Of a stretch of 64,000 bases of DNA, positions 8,322 to 16,405 are shown piece after piece. The notes below the pieces were generated by a model, which worked only from the letters and a program-made list of their open reading frames with translations, did no database searches and had not been told where the DNA came from. The number at the start of each line of letters is the position of its first letter. Position 1 is the stretch's first letter. This stretch comes from Streptomyces sp. TN58 (lineage in GTDB: Bacteria > Actinomycetota > Actinomycetes > Streptomycetales > Streptomycetaceae), in assembly GCF_001941845.1 (NCBI RefSeq), contig NZ_CP018870.1:2263001-2327000 (forward strand), given 5' to 3'. The translations under genes and the position numbers were made by a program.

Positions 8322-8945
8322 ATGAGTGCGGAAGTGAAGGCCGTCACCACACCGGCGTCGCCTCCCCTGACGGAGCGCCAGGAGGCCCGCCGCCGCCGGA
8401 TCCTGCACGCGAGTGCCCAGCTGGCCAGCCGCGGAGGCTTCGACGCCGTCCAGATGCGCGAGGTCGCGGAGGCGGCCGGCGTGGCGTTGGGCACGCTCTA
8501 CCGCTATTTCCCGTCCAAGGTGCACCTGCTGGTCGCCACCATGCAGGACCAGCTCCAGCACATGCACACGACGCTGCGCAAGCGTCCGCCCGCCGGGGAG
8601 GAACCGGCGGCCCGGGTCGCGGAGACCCTGATGGGCGCCTTCCGCGCGCTCCAGCGGGAGCCGCAGCTGGCCGACGCCATGGTGCGGGCGCTGACCTTCG
8701 CGGACCGCAGCGTGAGCCCCGAGGTGGACACCGTGTCCCGCCTGACCACGGCGATCATCCTGGACGCGATGGGCCTGGAGCACGCGCCCACCGCGGAGCA
8801 GCTGTCGGCGGTGCGCGTCATCGAGCACACGTGGCACTCGGCGCTGATCACCTGGCTGTCGGGGCGCGCCTCGATCGCCCAGGTGAAGATCGACATCGAG
8901 ACGGTCTGCCGCCTGATCGACCTGACGTCCCCGGAAAAGTCCTGA
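8322..8945 (+). CDS. KstR-family TetR repressor
   Basis: 207 aa. N-terminal HTH: RQEARRRRILHASAQLASRGGFDAVQMREVAEAAGVALGTLYRYFPSKVHLLVA, nearly the same wording as mycobacterial KstR, the repressor of cholesterol catabolism that is released by 3-oxo-cholest-4-en-26-oyl-CoA. The ligand domain also follows KstR (AMVRALTFADRSVSPEVD, VIEHTWHSALITWLSGRAS). Divergent from the glycosyltransferase operon. The CYP125-like and FadA5-like genes downstream in this window carry matching operators. Family assignment is strong; the ligand in Streptomyces is inferred. Confidence 0.85.
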   Translation: MSAEVKAVTTPASPPLTERQEARRRRILHASAQLASRGGFDAVQMREVAEAAGVALGTLYRYFPSKVHLLVATMQDQLQHMHTTLRKRPPAGEEPAARVAETLMGAFRALQREPQLADAMVRALTFADRSVSPEVDTVSRLTTAIILDAMGLEHAPTAEQLSAVRVIEHTWHSALITWLSGRASIAQVKIDIETVCRLIDLTSPEKS

Positions 8946-8949
8946 AGCA

Positions 8950-8976
8950 GCTGCCCCGCTGCGGCAGCGGGGCAGC
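8950..8976 (+). terminator. Hairpin terminator after the KstR-like gene
   Basis: Arms GCTGCCCCGCTGC (8950-8962) and GCAGCGGGGCAGC (8964-8976), a perfect inverted repeat starting 4 bp after the stop codon. Confidence 0.75.
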
Positions 8977-9336
8977 CGTCGATGGCGTGGCTGCGGTACT
9001 GATCTTTCCGCCAGGGTCCATGTCCGGTCCGCCGCGGCCGCCGCGACTCCTGAAGGCAAGCCCACCGGCGCCCTTCCCCATGGGCCGGGCGTCGTGCGTC
9101 GTGTCGGCCACCGATCGACACTGAAGGCGATGGATGATCGGGCAACTGAAATCGGCACTCTTGTCGCATTAATCACCTTAAATCAGGTGGCTACAAATGC
9201 TGGCGCACCTGGACGATGACACACGAACCGGTCGGGAACATTTTGAGCCAGATGCTCAATATTCCTTTGTCGGCCGAAGCGGGCCCGTGAAGGATCTCTC
9301 CCGTTCCCAACACGGGGAATCAGGGGAGGGAATTCC
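8977..9336. other. 360-bp non-coding, lower-GC leader region of the bacteriocin gene
   Basis: No plausible ORF. The last 200 bp are unusually AT-rich for this chromosome (for example around 9165-9185 and 9240-9265). An inverted repeat TTGAGC-N5-GCTCAA sits near 9245-9261, about 75 bp before the start codon, and could be an operator. The composition suggests DNA acquired together with the following two genes. Confidence 0.5.
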
Positions 9337-9822
9337 ATGAAGATTGCCGGTAGATCCGCCAGTTTCGCCGTCGCTGGCGCAGCCATTGCGACTTTAGGCC
9401 TCACGACGCCTGCCACCGCTGATGCGGCTGCAACCGCCAGCGCCTCCGCAGCCACCGTCACCGTCCACCACCGCGGCGACGGCACCCAGCCGCCGGCAGA
9501 GCTGGGCAACCCCTCGGAATGGGGAGTGGTGACGTTCAAGACGGACGCTTCGACGGGCTCCTTCAGCCCGCTGTCGCGGACATGCATCAGCCCATCAAGC
9601 GGCGGCACCTGGTGTTACGGCTGGTACGCCCGAGAGGTTAGCCCCGGGGTGATCAACAAGTACTGCTACTCGAATTATCAGCACCAGACGAAGGGGCACT
9701 CGTCCACGGTGAAGCTCGCGGGCAACACACGTCGCGCCTGGGCCGCAGCCGGTGGCACCTCCAACGCCAACCTCACTGCAGGTCTCGCCTACACCTGCTC
9801 CACCTACTACAGCGTGGACTAG
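9337..9822 (+). CDS. Lactococcin 972 family bacteriocin precursor with a TTA codon
   Basis: 161 aa. Signal peptide: MKIAGR, hydrophobic core, cleavage near ATADA (residues ~28-32). The C-terminal ~75 residues follow lactococcin 972: GTWCYGW, then YSNYQHQTKGHSSTVK, GNTRRAW, and AGLAYTCSTYY, the family's aromatic end. Lactococcin 972 blocks septum formation by binding lipid II. Four Cys residues in the mature part may form disulfides. Leu20 is encoded by TTA (9394-9396), rare in Streptomyces and read by the bldA tRNA, so production is probably tied to development. AGGGGAGGG lies before the ATG. The ABC/MacB-type immunity genes usual next to this family are not here; only a membrane protein follows. 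Confidence 0.8.
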   Translation: MKIAGRSASFAVAGAAIATLGLTTPATADAAATASASAATVTVHHRGDGTQPPAELGNPSEWGVVTFKTDASTGSFSPLSRTCISPSSGGTWCYGWYAREVSPGVINKYCYSNYQHQTKGHSSTVKLAGNTRRAWAAAGGTSNANLTAGLAYTCSTYYSVD

Positions 9823-9902
9823 GTTCAGATCGCGCACCGAGCAGCAACTCCTCAGAGGGTGCGGTAGGTTGGTGAGCCCGCTCCGGGACCGTTCGGCTGT
9901 CC

Positions 9903-10625
9903 GTGCAGCCCCGGAGCGGCGCCACCTCCACGTCGGGCCCACCCATCGAACGGGGGAAGACAATCACCCGCTTCACTCGTGCTCGCCTCGCACCGGTCGC
10001 CGCGGCTCTCGGAGCGGGCCTTCCACTCGGCCTCGTGGGCCCCATCGCCGGGAAATGGGACAATCCATTCTGCGTCGCCGTGAGCATTGTTTTCTCCAGC
10101 GGCTGGCCGTGGGCCTGCTACGCATTCATGGTGGGCTACTTCCGTCGTTCCAAGATCGATTCGGCTTTGCTGGCATCTTTGGGCTTGGCCATCGGCGTCG
10201 TCACTTACTACGTATTCAAGGACATGAATCCCACCATTCCCGCGGGAATGGAAGAAGCCACCGCCGTGCCGGCCGGAATGGAGCCCGACACGTCCGGCCA
10301 AGGGCAGATTCTTCTGTGGGGAACAGCGGCTTTCGTCCTCGGCGCGCCCGTGGGGATCATGGGGAACGTAGCCCGAACGCCCGGAGTCGGCGGCCTTCTG
10401 TTCCGTCTCATTGTCCCTTTCACCGCCTTCTTCGAGGCGACTCAGCGATTGAGCGTGGAAGCGGACTCCGAGGGGGCCGTTTTCGCTCTGACCTGGAACG
10501 TCACTCGCGTCGCGGCATGCGTCGCCGCCGTGGCTCTCGTCGGACACACGGTGTGGAGCTGGCGCGTTCGGCGTGGCCGAGCCGACGGACCGCCGGAATC
10601 CGCCGCACCCATACGGCACCTGTGA
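9903..10625 (+). CDS. Multi-span membrane protein next to the bacteriocin gene
   Basis: 240 aa with five or six hydrophobic helices (for example VAAALGAGLPLGLVGPIAG, GWPWACYAFMVGYF, ALLASLGLAIGVVTYYVF, ILLWGTAAFVLGAPVGIMG, VAACVAAVALVGHTVWSW). Start uncertain: GTG 9903 is the longest; an in-frame ATC at 9963 after GGGGGAA is possible. I do not recognise a family. Codon use is less GC-biased than in the neighbours, as for the bacteriocin gene 80 bp upstream. The pairing suggests immunity or export, which is inference. Confidence 0.6.
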   Translation: MQPRSGATSTSGPPIERGKTITRFTRARLAPVAAALGAGLPLGLVGPIAGKWDNPFCVAVSIVFSSGWPWACYAFMVGYFRRSKIDSALLASLGLAIGVVTYYVFKDMNPTIPAGMEEATAVPAGMEPDTSGQGQILLWGTAAFVLGAPVGIMGNVARTPGVGGLLFRLIVPFTAFFEATQRLSVEADSEGAVFALTWNVTRVAACVAAVALVGHTVWSWRVRRGRADGPPESAAPIRHL

Positions 10626-10715
10626 CCCCCGGTCCGCCGGGAGGGCCCGTGGCTTCGGGCGCCGGCCCGCTATCTCGGTGGACGGGGGTCGTCGGACTGT
10701 TCGATAGTGCGGGCC

Positions 10716-11087
10716 ATGGCTTCTCTCGTACGACACATCACAGTTGACTGTTCCGACGCCTATTCACTCGGCCGGTTCTGGGCCGCCGTGCTGGACGGCT
10801 CGCTCGCCGACGACGACCTGCCCGGGGACCCCGAGGCGCTCGTCACGGCTCCCGGATCGGCGCTGCTCTTCGTGACCGTTCCCGACGCCAAGAGCGTCAA
10901 GAACCGCGTGCACGTGGACCTGCAGCCGCAGGACCGCACGCGCGACGAGGAGGTGGAGCGCATCGTCGCCCTGGGTGCGACGGTGGTCGGCGACCACCGC
11001 CGGCCCGACGGCACCGGGTGGGTGACCCTCGCCGACCCCGAGGGCAACGAGTTCTGCGTCGAGCGGAGCGCCGCCGAGCGGAAGTGA
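10716..11087 (+). CDS. VOC-superfamily (glyoxalase-like) protein
   Basis: 123 aa from ATG 10716 (a GTG at 10707 is an alternative). Two betaalphabetabetabeta units: VRHITVDCSDAYSLGRFWAAVL starts the first and KNRVHVDLQPQD...VERIVALGATVV...TLADPEGNEFCVE the second. The pattern resembles the Glyoxalase_6 group common in actinobacteria. Members bind small molecules or metals; no specific substrate can be given. Monocistronic, with a bidirectional terminator after it. Confidence 0.75.
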   Translation: MASLVRHITVDCSDAYSLGRFWAAVLDGSLADDDLPGDPEALVTAPGSALLFVTVPDAKSVKNRVHVDLQPQDRTRDEEVERIVALGATVVGDHRRPDGTGWVTLADPEGNEFCVERSAAERK

Positions 11088-11095
11088 CGCCCGGC

Positions 11096-11122
11096 GGGGG
11101 CGGGGCCGGTGGCCCCGCCCCC
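11096..11122. terminator. Bidirectional hairpin terminator
   Basis: 12-bp perfect arms GGGGGCGGGGCC / GGCCCCGCCCCC with a 3-nt loop between the convergent VOC and ferredoxin genes. Confidence 0.8.
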
Positions 11123-11130
11123 TCGGACCG

Positions 11131-11364
11131 CTACTCCTCCGGCGGGAAGACCGGTTCGCCGGTGGCGGCCAGGGTGATCATGATGGCTTCGACCGGGCAG
11201 CCCTCCGCCGCCGTGAGGACCGGTTCGTTCGCGTCCGACTGCGGGCTGCGGGGGTGGGACTGGCGGGCCGAGTCCAGGACGAAGCCGTCCGGGGCGTGGT
11301 TGACGCACATGCCCGAGCCGATGCACACCGCCCGGTCGACCTCGACCTGCCAGCGGTCGCCCAT
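11131..11364 (-). CDS. 3Fe-4S ferredoxin of the P450-partner type
   Basis: 77 aa. The cluster ligands are in VDRAVCIGSGMCVNHAPDGFVLD (Cys-x5-Cys) and AAEGCPVEAI, the arrangement of single-cluster ferredoxins that feed cytochromes P450 in actinobacteria. Its ATG overlaps the aldehyde dehydrogenase stop by one base (TGATG), so the two are cotranscribed and coupled. The CYP125-like P450 at 22721 has no ferredoxin beside it and shares the putative KstR operator, so this may be its electron donor (inference). Confidence 0.85.
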   Translation of the reverse strand: MGDRWQVEVDRAVCIGSGMCVNHAPDGFVLDSARQSHPRSPQSDANEPVLTAAEGCPVEAIMITLAATGEPVFPPEE

Positions 11365-12827
11365 CAGGCGCCCGCCTCGTAGCCCGCGGGCAGGTGGATC
11401 ATCTTGTGCTCCAGGTACTCGCTCAGGCCCTCCGGGCCGAACTCCCGTCCCAGCCCGCTGTTCTTGTAGCCGCCGAACGGCCCCAGCATGTCGAGGCTGA
11501 AGGTGTTCACGTTGAAGGTGCCGGTGCGGATGCGGCGGGCGAAGTCGATGCCGTGCTCGACGTCGCCGGTCCAGACGCTGCCGCTGAGGCCGAAGTCGGA
11601 GTCGTTGGCGACGCGTACGGCCTCGGCCTCGTCGCCGTACGGGATGAGGCAGACGACCGGGCCGAAGATCTCCTCGCGGGCGATGCGCATGCTGTTGTCG
11701 ACGTCGCCGAAGAGCGTGGGCTCCACGTACCAGCCCTGGTCGAGGCCGGCCGGGCGGCCGCCGCCTGCCAGGACCTTCGCGCCCTCCTCCTGGCCTATGC
11801 GGATGTAGTCCAGGGAGCGCTGCTGCTGGCGTTGCGCGACGAGCGGGCCGAGCTGCGTCGCCGGGTCGAGCGGGTCGCCGACGACGAGCGCGCCGGCCGC
11901 GGCCGCGAGGGCGTCGGCCACCTCCTCGTACCGGCTGCGGGGGGCGAGGATCCGGGTCTGGGCCACGCAGGCCTGGCCGTTGTTCATCCAGGCTGCGGGA
12001 GCGATCCCGGCGACGGCGGTCTCGATGTCGGCGTCCGGGAGGACGACGGCGGCGGACTTGCCGCCCAGTTCGAGGGTGACCCGGGTGAGGTTGCGGGCGG
12101 CGACCTCCATCACGCGCTTCCCGGCGGCGACCGAGCCGGTGAAGGCGACCTTGTCGATGCCGGGGTGGCCGACGAGGTACTCGCTGACCTCGCGGTCGGC
12201 GGGCAGGATCGACAGGACGCCCTCGGGCACCCCGGCCTCGCGGGCGATGTCGGCGAGGATGTAGGAGTCCAGGGGCGCCTCCGGGGAGGGCTTGAGGATG
12301 ACCGTGGAGCCGGAGAGCAGCGCGGGCGCCAGCTTGGCGGCGGCGACGAACTGCGGGACGTTCCAGGGGATGACGGCGGCGACGACGCCCACGGGCTCGC
12401 GGCGCACCAGGATCGGGCCGAGTACGCCCTGTCGGTGCTCCTCGTAGGGGTAGTCGCGGGCGACGGTGATCGCGGCGTCGTAGACCATCATCGGGCCGAG
12501 GGCCTGTGCCAGGACGCTCCAGGAGTAGGGGGAGCCGTTCTGGGAGCTGATCGAGCGGGCGATCTCCTCGTGGCGGACGGCGATGGCGTCCTTGATGCGG
12601 GAGACGACCGCGATGCGCTCCTCCAGGGTCATGCGCGGCCAGGGCCCTTCGTCGAAGGCCTTGCGGGCGACGGCGACGGCGCGGTCGACGTCCGCCTTCG
12701 ACGCGTGCGGGACGGAGCCGATGACCTGCTCGGTGTGGGGGGAGACGATCCGGATCGTGTCGGTGCCCAGCGGATCCGTCCACTCACCGCCGATGAACAG
12801 CTTTCCGTGTTGCACGAGCTCCGTCAT
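11364..12827 (-). CDS. NAD(P)-dependent aldehyde dehydrogenase
   Basis: 487 aa, full length for the family. N-terminal GKLFIGGEWTDP; cofactor-binding IPWNVPQF, KPSPEAPLDSY and FTGSVAAGKRV; general-base Glu in LELGGKSA; nucleophile Cys in NNGQACVAQTR; and EEIFGPVVCLIPY. It oxidises an aldehyde to the acid. A KstR-type palindrome ends 32 bp upstream of its start, which links it to the CYP125/FadA5 pair; CYP125 enzymes convert a sterol side-chain methyl to alcohol, aldehyde and acid, so an aldehyde dehydrogenase plus ferredoxin is a sensible companion set. Substrate unproven. Confidence 0.88.
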   Translation of the reverse strand: MTELVQHGKLFIGGEWTDPLGTDTIRIVSPHTEQVIGSVPHASKADVDRAVAVARKAFDEGPWPRMTLEERIAVVSRIKDAIAVRHEEIARSISSQNGSPYSWSVLAQALGPMMVYDAAITVARDYPYEEHRQGVLGPILVRREPVGVVAAVIPWNVPQFVAAAKLAPALLSGSTVILKPSPEAPLDSYILADIAREAGVPEGVLSILPADREVSEYLVGHPGIDKVAFTGSVAAGKRVMEVAARNLTRVTLELGGKSAAVVLPDADIETAVAGIAPAAWMNNGQACVAQTRILAPRSRYEEVADALAAAAGALVVGDPLDPATQLGPLVAQRQQQRSLDYIRIGQEEGAKVLAGGGRPAGLDQGWYVEPTLFGDVDNSMRIAREEIFGPVVCLIPYGDEAEAVRVANDSDFGLSGSVWTGDVEHGIDFARRIRTGTFNVNTFSLDMLGPFGGYKNSGLGREFGPEGLSEYLEHKMIHLPAGYEAGA

Positions 12828-12858
12828 GGCTGAGGCCTCCTGCGGCTTGGCGTTGCCG

Positions 12859-12878
12859 AACTGATACCAGTTCTAGTT
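12859..12878. promoter_or_regulatory. KstR-type operator upstream of aldehyde dehydrogenase
   Basis: AACTGATACCAGTTCTAGTT. It agrees with the box at 22537-22556 at 16 of 20 positions and fits the TNNAACNNGTTNNA-like KstR pattern. It lies 32 bp upstream of the aldehyde dehydrogenase and 139 bp from the divergent MBL-fold gene. Confidence 0.65.
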
Positions 12879-13016
12879 CCAGGAGTCCACGGCCAGGACG
12901 GAAGAGCGGGGAAGACCCGACGACTGGTCAGAAGGCTGCGAAGATGGTCGACTTGGGCTACTACTGGAACGGGTTCTCGTCGGAGGGCGGCGGGGCGGTC
13001 GACAGGCGGAGGGCTC

Positions 13017-14066
13017 ATGCCGCAGGACGCGTCACAGGTCACCGATCACGGCGGAGGCGTGTGGGGGATCAAGGTGCCCATCCCCGACAACCCCCTCGGA
13101 CACACCCTCGTCCACGTCCTCGACACCGGCCGCGGCCCGGTCCTCGTCGACACCGGCTGGGACGACCCGGAGTCCTGGGACACCCTCGTCGCCGGCCTCG
13201 CCGTACTCGGCATCGCGATCGGCGACGTCCACGGCGTGGTCATCACCCACCACCACCCCGACCACCACGGCCTGTCCGGCCGGGTCCGCGAGGCGTCCGG
13301 CGCGTGGATCGCCATGCACGCCGCCGACACCGAGGTCGTCGTCCGCACCCGCTCCTCCGAGCCCGGCGTGTGGTTCGACTACATGAGCGCGAAGCTCGCC
13401 GCCGCCGGAGCGCCGGATGAGCACATCGCCCCGCTGCGCGCCGCCCGTGCGGGCGACCGCGCCCGGACCCTGCCCGGGCTGCGCGCCGCCGTCCCCGACC
13501 GGGAGATCGTCCCCGCCGAGCTGCTGCCCCTCGCCGGCCGCCGACTGCGGGCGATCTGGACCCCGGGCCACACCCCCGGCCACGTCTGCCTGCACCTGGA
13601 GGAGGAGCATCCGGCGAACCTCCCCGGCAACGGCCGCCTCTTCTCCGGCGACCACCTGCTGCCCGGGATCTCCCCGCACATCGGCCTGTACGAGGACCCC
13701 GAGGACACCCGTGTCACCGACCCCCTCGGCGACTACCTCGACTCCCTCGAACGCGTCGGCCGCCTCGCGCCCGCCGAAGTCCTCCCCGCCCACCAGCACG
13801 CCTTCACCGACGCGCCCGCCCGCGTACGGGAACTGCTCGACCACCACGAGGAACGCCTGGCCGGGCTGTGGGCGCTGCTGGCCGAGCCGCTGACCCCGTG
13901 GGGGCTCGCGGAGCGCATGGAGTGGAACCGGCCCTGGGCGCAGATCCCCTACGGCTCCCGCAACATCGCCGTCTCGGAGGCGGAGGCGCACCTGCGGCGG
14001 CTGGTGAAGCAGGGCCGGGCCGAGGCGGTCCCGGGCACGGACCCGGTGGCGTACCGGGCGGTCTGA
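13017..14066 (+). CDS. MBL-fold metallo-hydrolase
   Basis: 349 aa. Metal-binding motif VVITHHHPDHHG (HxHxDH) near residues 77-88; further ligands in TPGHTPGH, FSGDHLLPGISPHIG and PAHQHAF. The N-terminal beta-strand pair carries GPVLVDTGWDDPESWD. A C-terminal ~70-residue helical extension (ERMEWNRPWAQIPYGSRNIAVSEAEAHLRRLVKQGR) resembles the winged-helix tail of the LACTB2/beta-lactamase-like-2 group. It probably hydrolyses an ester or thioester. Divergent from aldehyde dehydrogenase across the KstR-type box, so it may share that control. GGAGGG precedes the ATG. Confidence 0.85.
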   Translation: MPQDASQVTDHGGGVWGIKVPIPDNPLGHTLVHVLDTGRGPVLVDTGWDDPESWDTLVAGLAVLGIAIGDVHGVVITHHHPDHHGLSGRVREASGAWIAMHAADTEVVVRTRSSEPGVWFDYMSAKLAAAGAPDEHIAPLRAARAGDRARTLPGLRAAVPDREIVPAELLPLAGRRLRAIWTPGHTPGHVCLHLEEEHPANLPGNGRLFSGDHLLPGISPHIGLYEDPEDTRVTDPLGDYLDSLERVGRLAPAEVLPAHQHAFTDAPARVRELLDHHEERLAGLWALLAEPLTPWGLAERMEWNRPWAQIPYGSRNIAVSEAEAHLRRLVKQGRAEAVPGTDPVAYRAV

Positions 14067-14204
14067 GCGGCGGCCCCGCCGGGCCGTGCGGGCCCCGGCC
14101 GCCCGGCGCGACCGGGCGCGGGCCGCCCGACGCCCGGGCGGGCTCCCCGCTCCGGCCCTCCCCGCGGGGCCGGGCGTGATCCAGCCGACACCCCCCGGGC
14201 CCGG

Positions 14205-14400
14205 CGGCTACGGGCCGGTACAGTGAGGCGGTCGTCCACACCCCGTACGGGGGGAAGCCGGTGCGATTCCGGCGCTGACCCGCAACCGTGACCCGCCCCC
14301 GGCACCATCCGGGCGGGGAGCCGGAATGCCCCGTACCGGAGTGCGCGGCTCGTGCCGCCGGTACTTCCGGCGGCCGGCACCGTCGAGGAAACACGGAGCC
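14205..14400 (+). ncRNA. Cobalamin (B12) riboswitch
   Basis: The core reads GGAAGCCGGTGCGATTCC (14252 onward), CGCTGACCCGCAACCGTGA, then GGAGCCGGAATGCC near 14319, the standard sequence landmarks of Streptomyces cobalamin riboswitches. A GC hairpin at about 14350-14386 (GTGCCGCCGG / CCGGCGGCCGGCAC) fits an expression platform. It controls the following five-gene operon, which is therefore expected to be switched off by adenosylcobalamin. Outer borders are approximate. Confidence 0.9.
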
Positions 14401-14459
14401 GGAGCCCGGTGCCTGTGCGTGCCTGCCCCGGTTTCCCCAGCAGGAGAGGCACCCTCCCC

Positions 14460-15734
14460 ATGACCGTCCGCCGCAGCGCCGCAGCGCTCGCCGCCTCCGC
14501 CGTGCTCTGCGTGGGTGTCGCCCCCGCAGCCCTCGCCGACACCGCGCCGCCCTCCCCCGCCGCACCGCCGGTCATCCCCTCGGGGCTCTACGGCAAGAAG
14601 GACCCCACCTACGACGGCGTGTGGCGGCAGTCCTTCGCGCTGCTCGCCCAGGACACCGTCGGCGTGAAGCCCGCCGCGCAGGCCGTGGACTGGCTGGTCG
14701 GCCAGCAGTGCGCGAACGGCTCCTTCCCCGCCTTCCGCGCCGACACCGGCAAGGACTGCGACGCGACGGCGTACATCGACTCGAACGCGACCGCCGCTGC
14801 CGTGCAGGCGCTGGCCGCGCTCGGCGGCCACGACGAGAGCGTGAAGAAGGCCGTCGGCTGGCTGAAGTCCGTCCAGAAAGAGGACGGCGGCTGGAGCTCC
14901 AACCCCGGCGGCGCCATGGACAGCGGCACCGACGCCAACTCGACCGCCATCGTCATCAGCGCCCTGACCGCGGCCGGCGAGAAGCCGGCCGAGACGAAGT
15001 CGAAGACCGGCAGCTCCCCGTACGAGGCGCTGCTCTCCTTCCAGCTGGGCTGCGACGCCGAGCCGGCCGCCGACCGGGGTGCCTTCGCGTTCCAGCCGGT
15101 CGAGGGCAAGCTGCTCGCGAACGCCGACGCCACGGCCGCGGCGACGCTGGCCGGCCTCGGCACGGGCACGGCCGTCGTCCCGTCCGGTACGGACACCCCC
15201 GCCGCCCCGCTGACCTGCCCGCCCGCGAAGCCCGCCGACCCGGCGGCCGCCGCCGGGGCCGCCGCCCAGGGCGCCGCGGGCTACCTGGCCGAGGCCCTCA
15301 AGAAGGACGGCCACCTGACGGCCGTCACCCCGGGCGCGGACCAGCCGACCCCGGACACCGGCAACACCGTCGACGCGGTGATCGCCCTGGCCGCGGCCGG
15401 GCACAAGCAGTCGGCGGCGGGTGCGCTGGAGTGGCTGAAGGCGAACTCCGCCGAGTGGGCCAAGGACTCCCCGGCGGGCCTGGGCACTCTGGTCCTGGCC
15501 GCGCACGCCACGGGCACCGACCCGAAGTCCTTCGGCGGGACCGACCTCGTGGCCGCGCTGAACGCGACGGGCCCGGCCCCGCAGGGCGCGGCCACCGACG
15601 CGACCGAGGTGGAGAGCGAGAAGGACGAGCCCTCCGGCGGCCAGAACCTCTGGTGGATCATCGGTGCGGGCGTCGCGGCCGGAGCCGGCATCGGCATCCT
15701 GCTGAGCGGCCGCCGGAAGAAGAACCAGCTCTGA
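14460..15734 (+). CDS. Surface-anchored alpha-toroid protein, intrinsic-factor-like, in the B12 operon
   Basis: 424 aa. Signal peptide (MTVRRSAAALAASAVLCVG, cleavage near ALADT), then repeated helical pairs with QCANGSFPAF, DSNATAAAVQALAALGG, QKEDGGWSSNPGG, DANSTAIVISAL and STAGL-like turns: the prenyltransferase/squalene-oxidase repeat fold also found in human intrinsic factor and transcobalamin. The C-terminus has one membrane helix (WWIIGAGVAAGAGIGILL) and a basic tail, so the protein is displayed on the cell surface. Being first behind a B12 riboswitch and before an ECF importer, it is likely to capture cobalamin or cobinamide. The fold is from motifs; binding is inferred. AGGAGAGG precedes the ATG. 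Confidence 0.75.
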   Translation: MTVRRSAAALAASAVLCVGVAPAALADTAPPSPAAPPVIPSGLYGKKDPTYDGVWRQSFALLAQDTVGVKPAAQAVDWLVGQQCANGSFPAFRADTGKDCDATAYIDSNATAAAVQALAALGGHDESVKKAVGWLKSVQKEDGGWSSNPGGAMDSGTDANSTAIVISALTAAGEKPAETKSKTGSSPYEALLSFQLGCDAEPAADRGAFAFQPVEGKLLANADATAAATLAGLGTGTAVVPSGTDTPAAPLTCPPAKPADPAAAAGAAAQGAAGYLAEALKKDGHLTAVTPGADQPTPDTGNTVDAVIALAAAGHKQSAAGALEWLKANSAEWAKDSPAGLGTLVLAAHATGTDPKSFGGTDLVAALNATGPAPQGAATDATEVESEKDEPSGGQNLWWIIGAGVAAGAGIGILLSGRRKKNQL

Positions 15735-16405
15735 TGCGCCGCCGCCTGCCCGCCGCGGCTCTCGCCCTCGCCCTCGGCGCCGTCCTGGCCCTGCTGGCCG
15801 CCGCTCCGGCGCTGGCGGCCGGCTACCGCTACTGGTCGTTCTGGGACGGCTCGGCAGGCGGCCAGTGGTCGTACGCCACGCAGGGGCCGTCGCTGGCCCG
15901 CCCCGCTGACGGCTCCGTGCAGGGGTTCCGCTTCGCGGTGAGCAAGGACGCCGCGGTCGAGGCGGCCAAGCCGCGGGCCGCGGCCGACTTCGACGCCGTG
16001 TGCGGAGCCACCGCCGCGGTGGAGGGCCGCAAGCGGGTCGCCCTCGTCATCGACTTCGGTGTGCAGGCGGACGCCCCGTCGGGCGAGGTGGTCCCGCAGG
16101 AGGCTCCGCGCACCGCCTGCGCGCAGGTGGCGCCGGAAGCGACCACCGCGGAGGCGCTGGCGGCGGTCGCGAAGCCGCTGCGCTACAACAGTGCGGCGCT
16201 GCTGTGCGCGATCTCGGGCTATCCGCAGCACGGCTGCGGGGAGCAGATGGCGGAGACCGGCGCGGCGCAGGCGTCGGCCGAGCCGTCCGGGTCCGCGCCG
16301 GGCGGCGGGGGCGGCGGCCCGTCCGGGGGCCTGCTGGTGGGTCTCGCCGCGGTCGCCGTCCTGGCCGCCGCGGCGGTCTGGCAGTCCCGCCGCCGGGGCC
16401 GATGA
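15734..16405 (+). CDS. SCO2322-family exported membrane-anchored protein
   Basis: 223 aa. Cleavable signal (LALALGAVLALLAAAPALAAG), an extracellular domain starting YRYWSFWDGSAGGQWSYATQGP with further PRAAADFDAVCG and a Cys-containing LLCAISGYPQHGCGEQ, a Gly/Ser-rich spacer, and a C-terminal helix with RRRGR. It matches the actinobacterial SCO2322 family, which is found in ECF cobalamin operons. Its ATG overlaps the previous stop by one base. The role is unknown; it may pass ligand from the toroid protein to the S component. Confidence 0.8.
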   Translation: MRRRLPAAALALALGAVLALLAAAPALAAGYRYWSFWDGSAGGQWSYATQGPSLARPADGSVQGFRFAVSKDAAVEAAKPRAAADFDAVCGATAAVEGRKRVALVIDFGVQADAPSGEVVPQEAPRTACAQVAPEATTAEALAAVAKPLRYNSAALLCAISGYPQHGCGEQMAETGAAQASAEPSGSAPGGGGGGPSGGLLVGLAAVAVLAAAAVWQSRRRGR

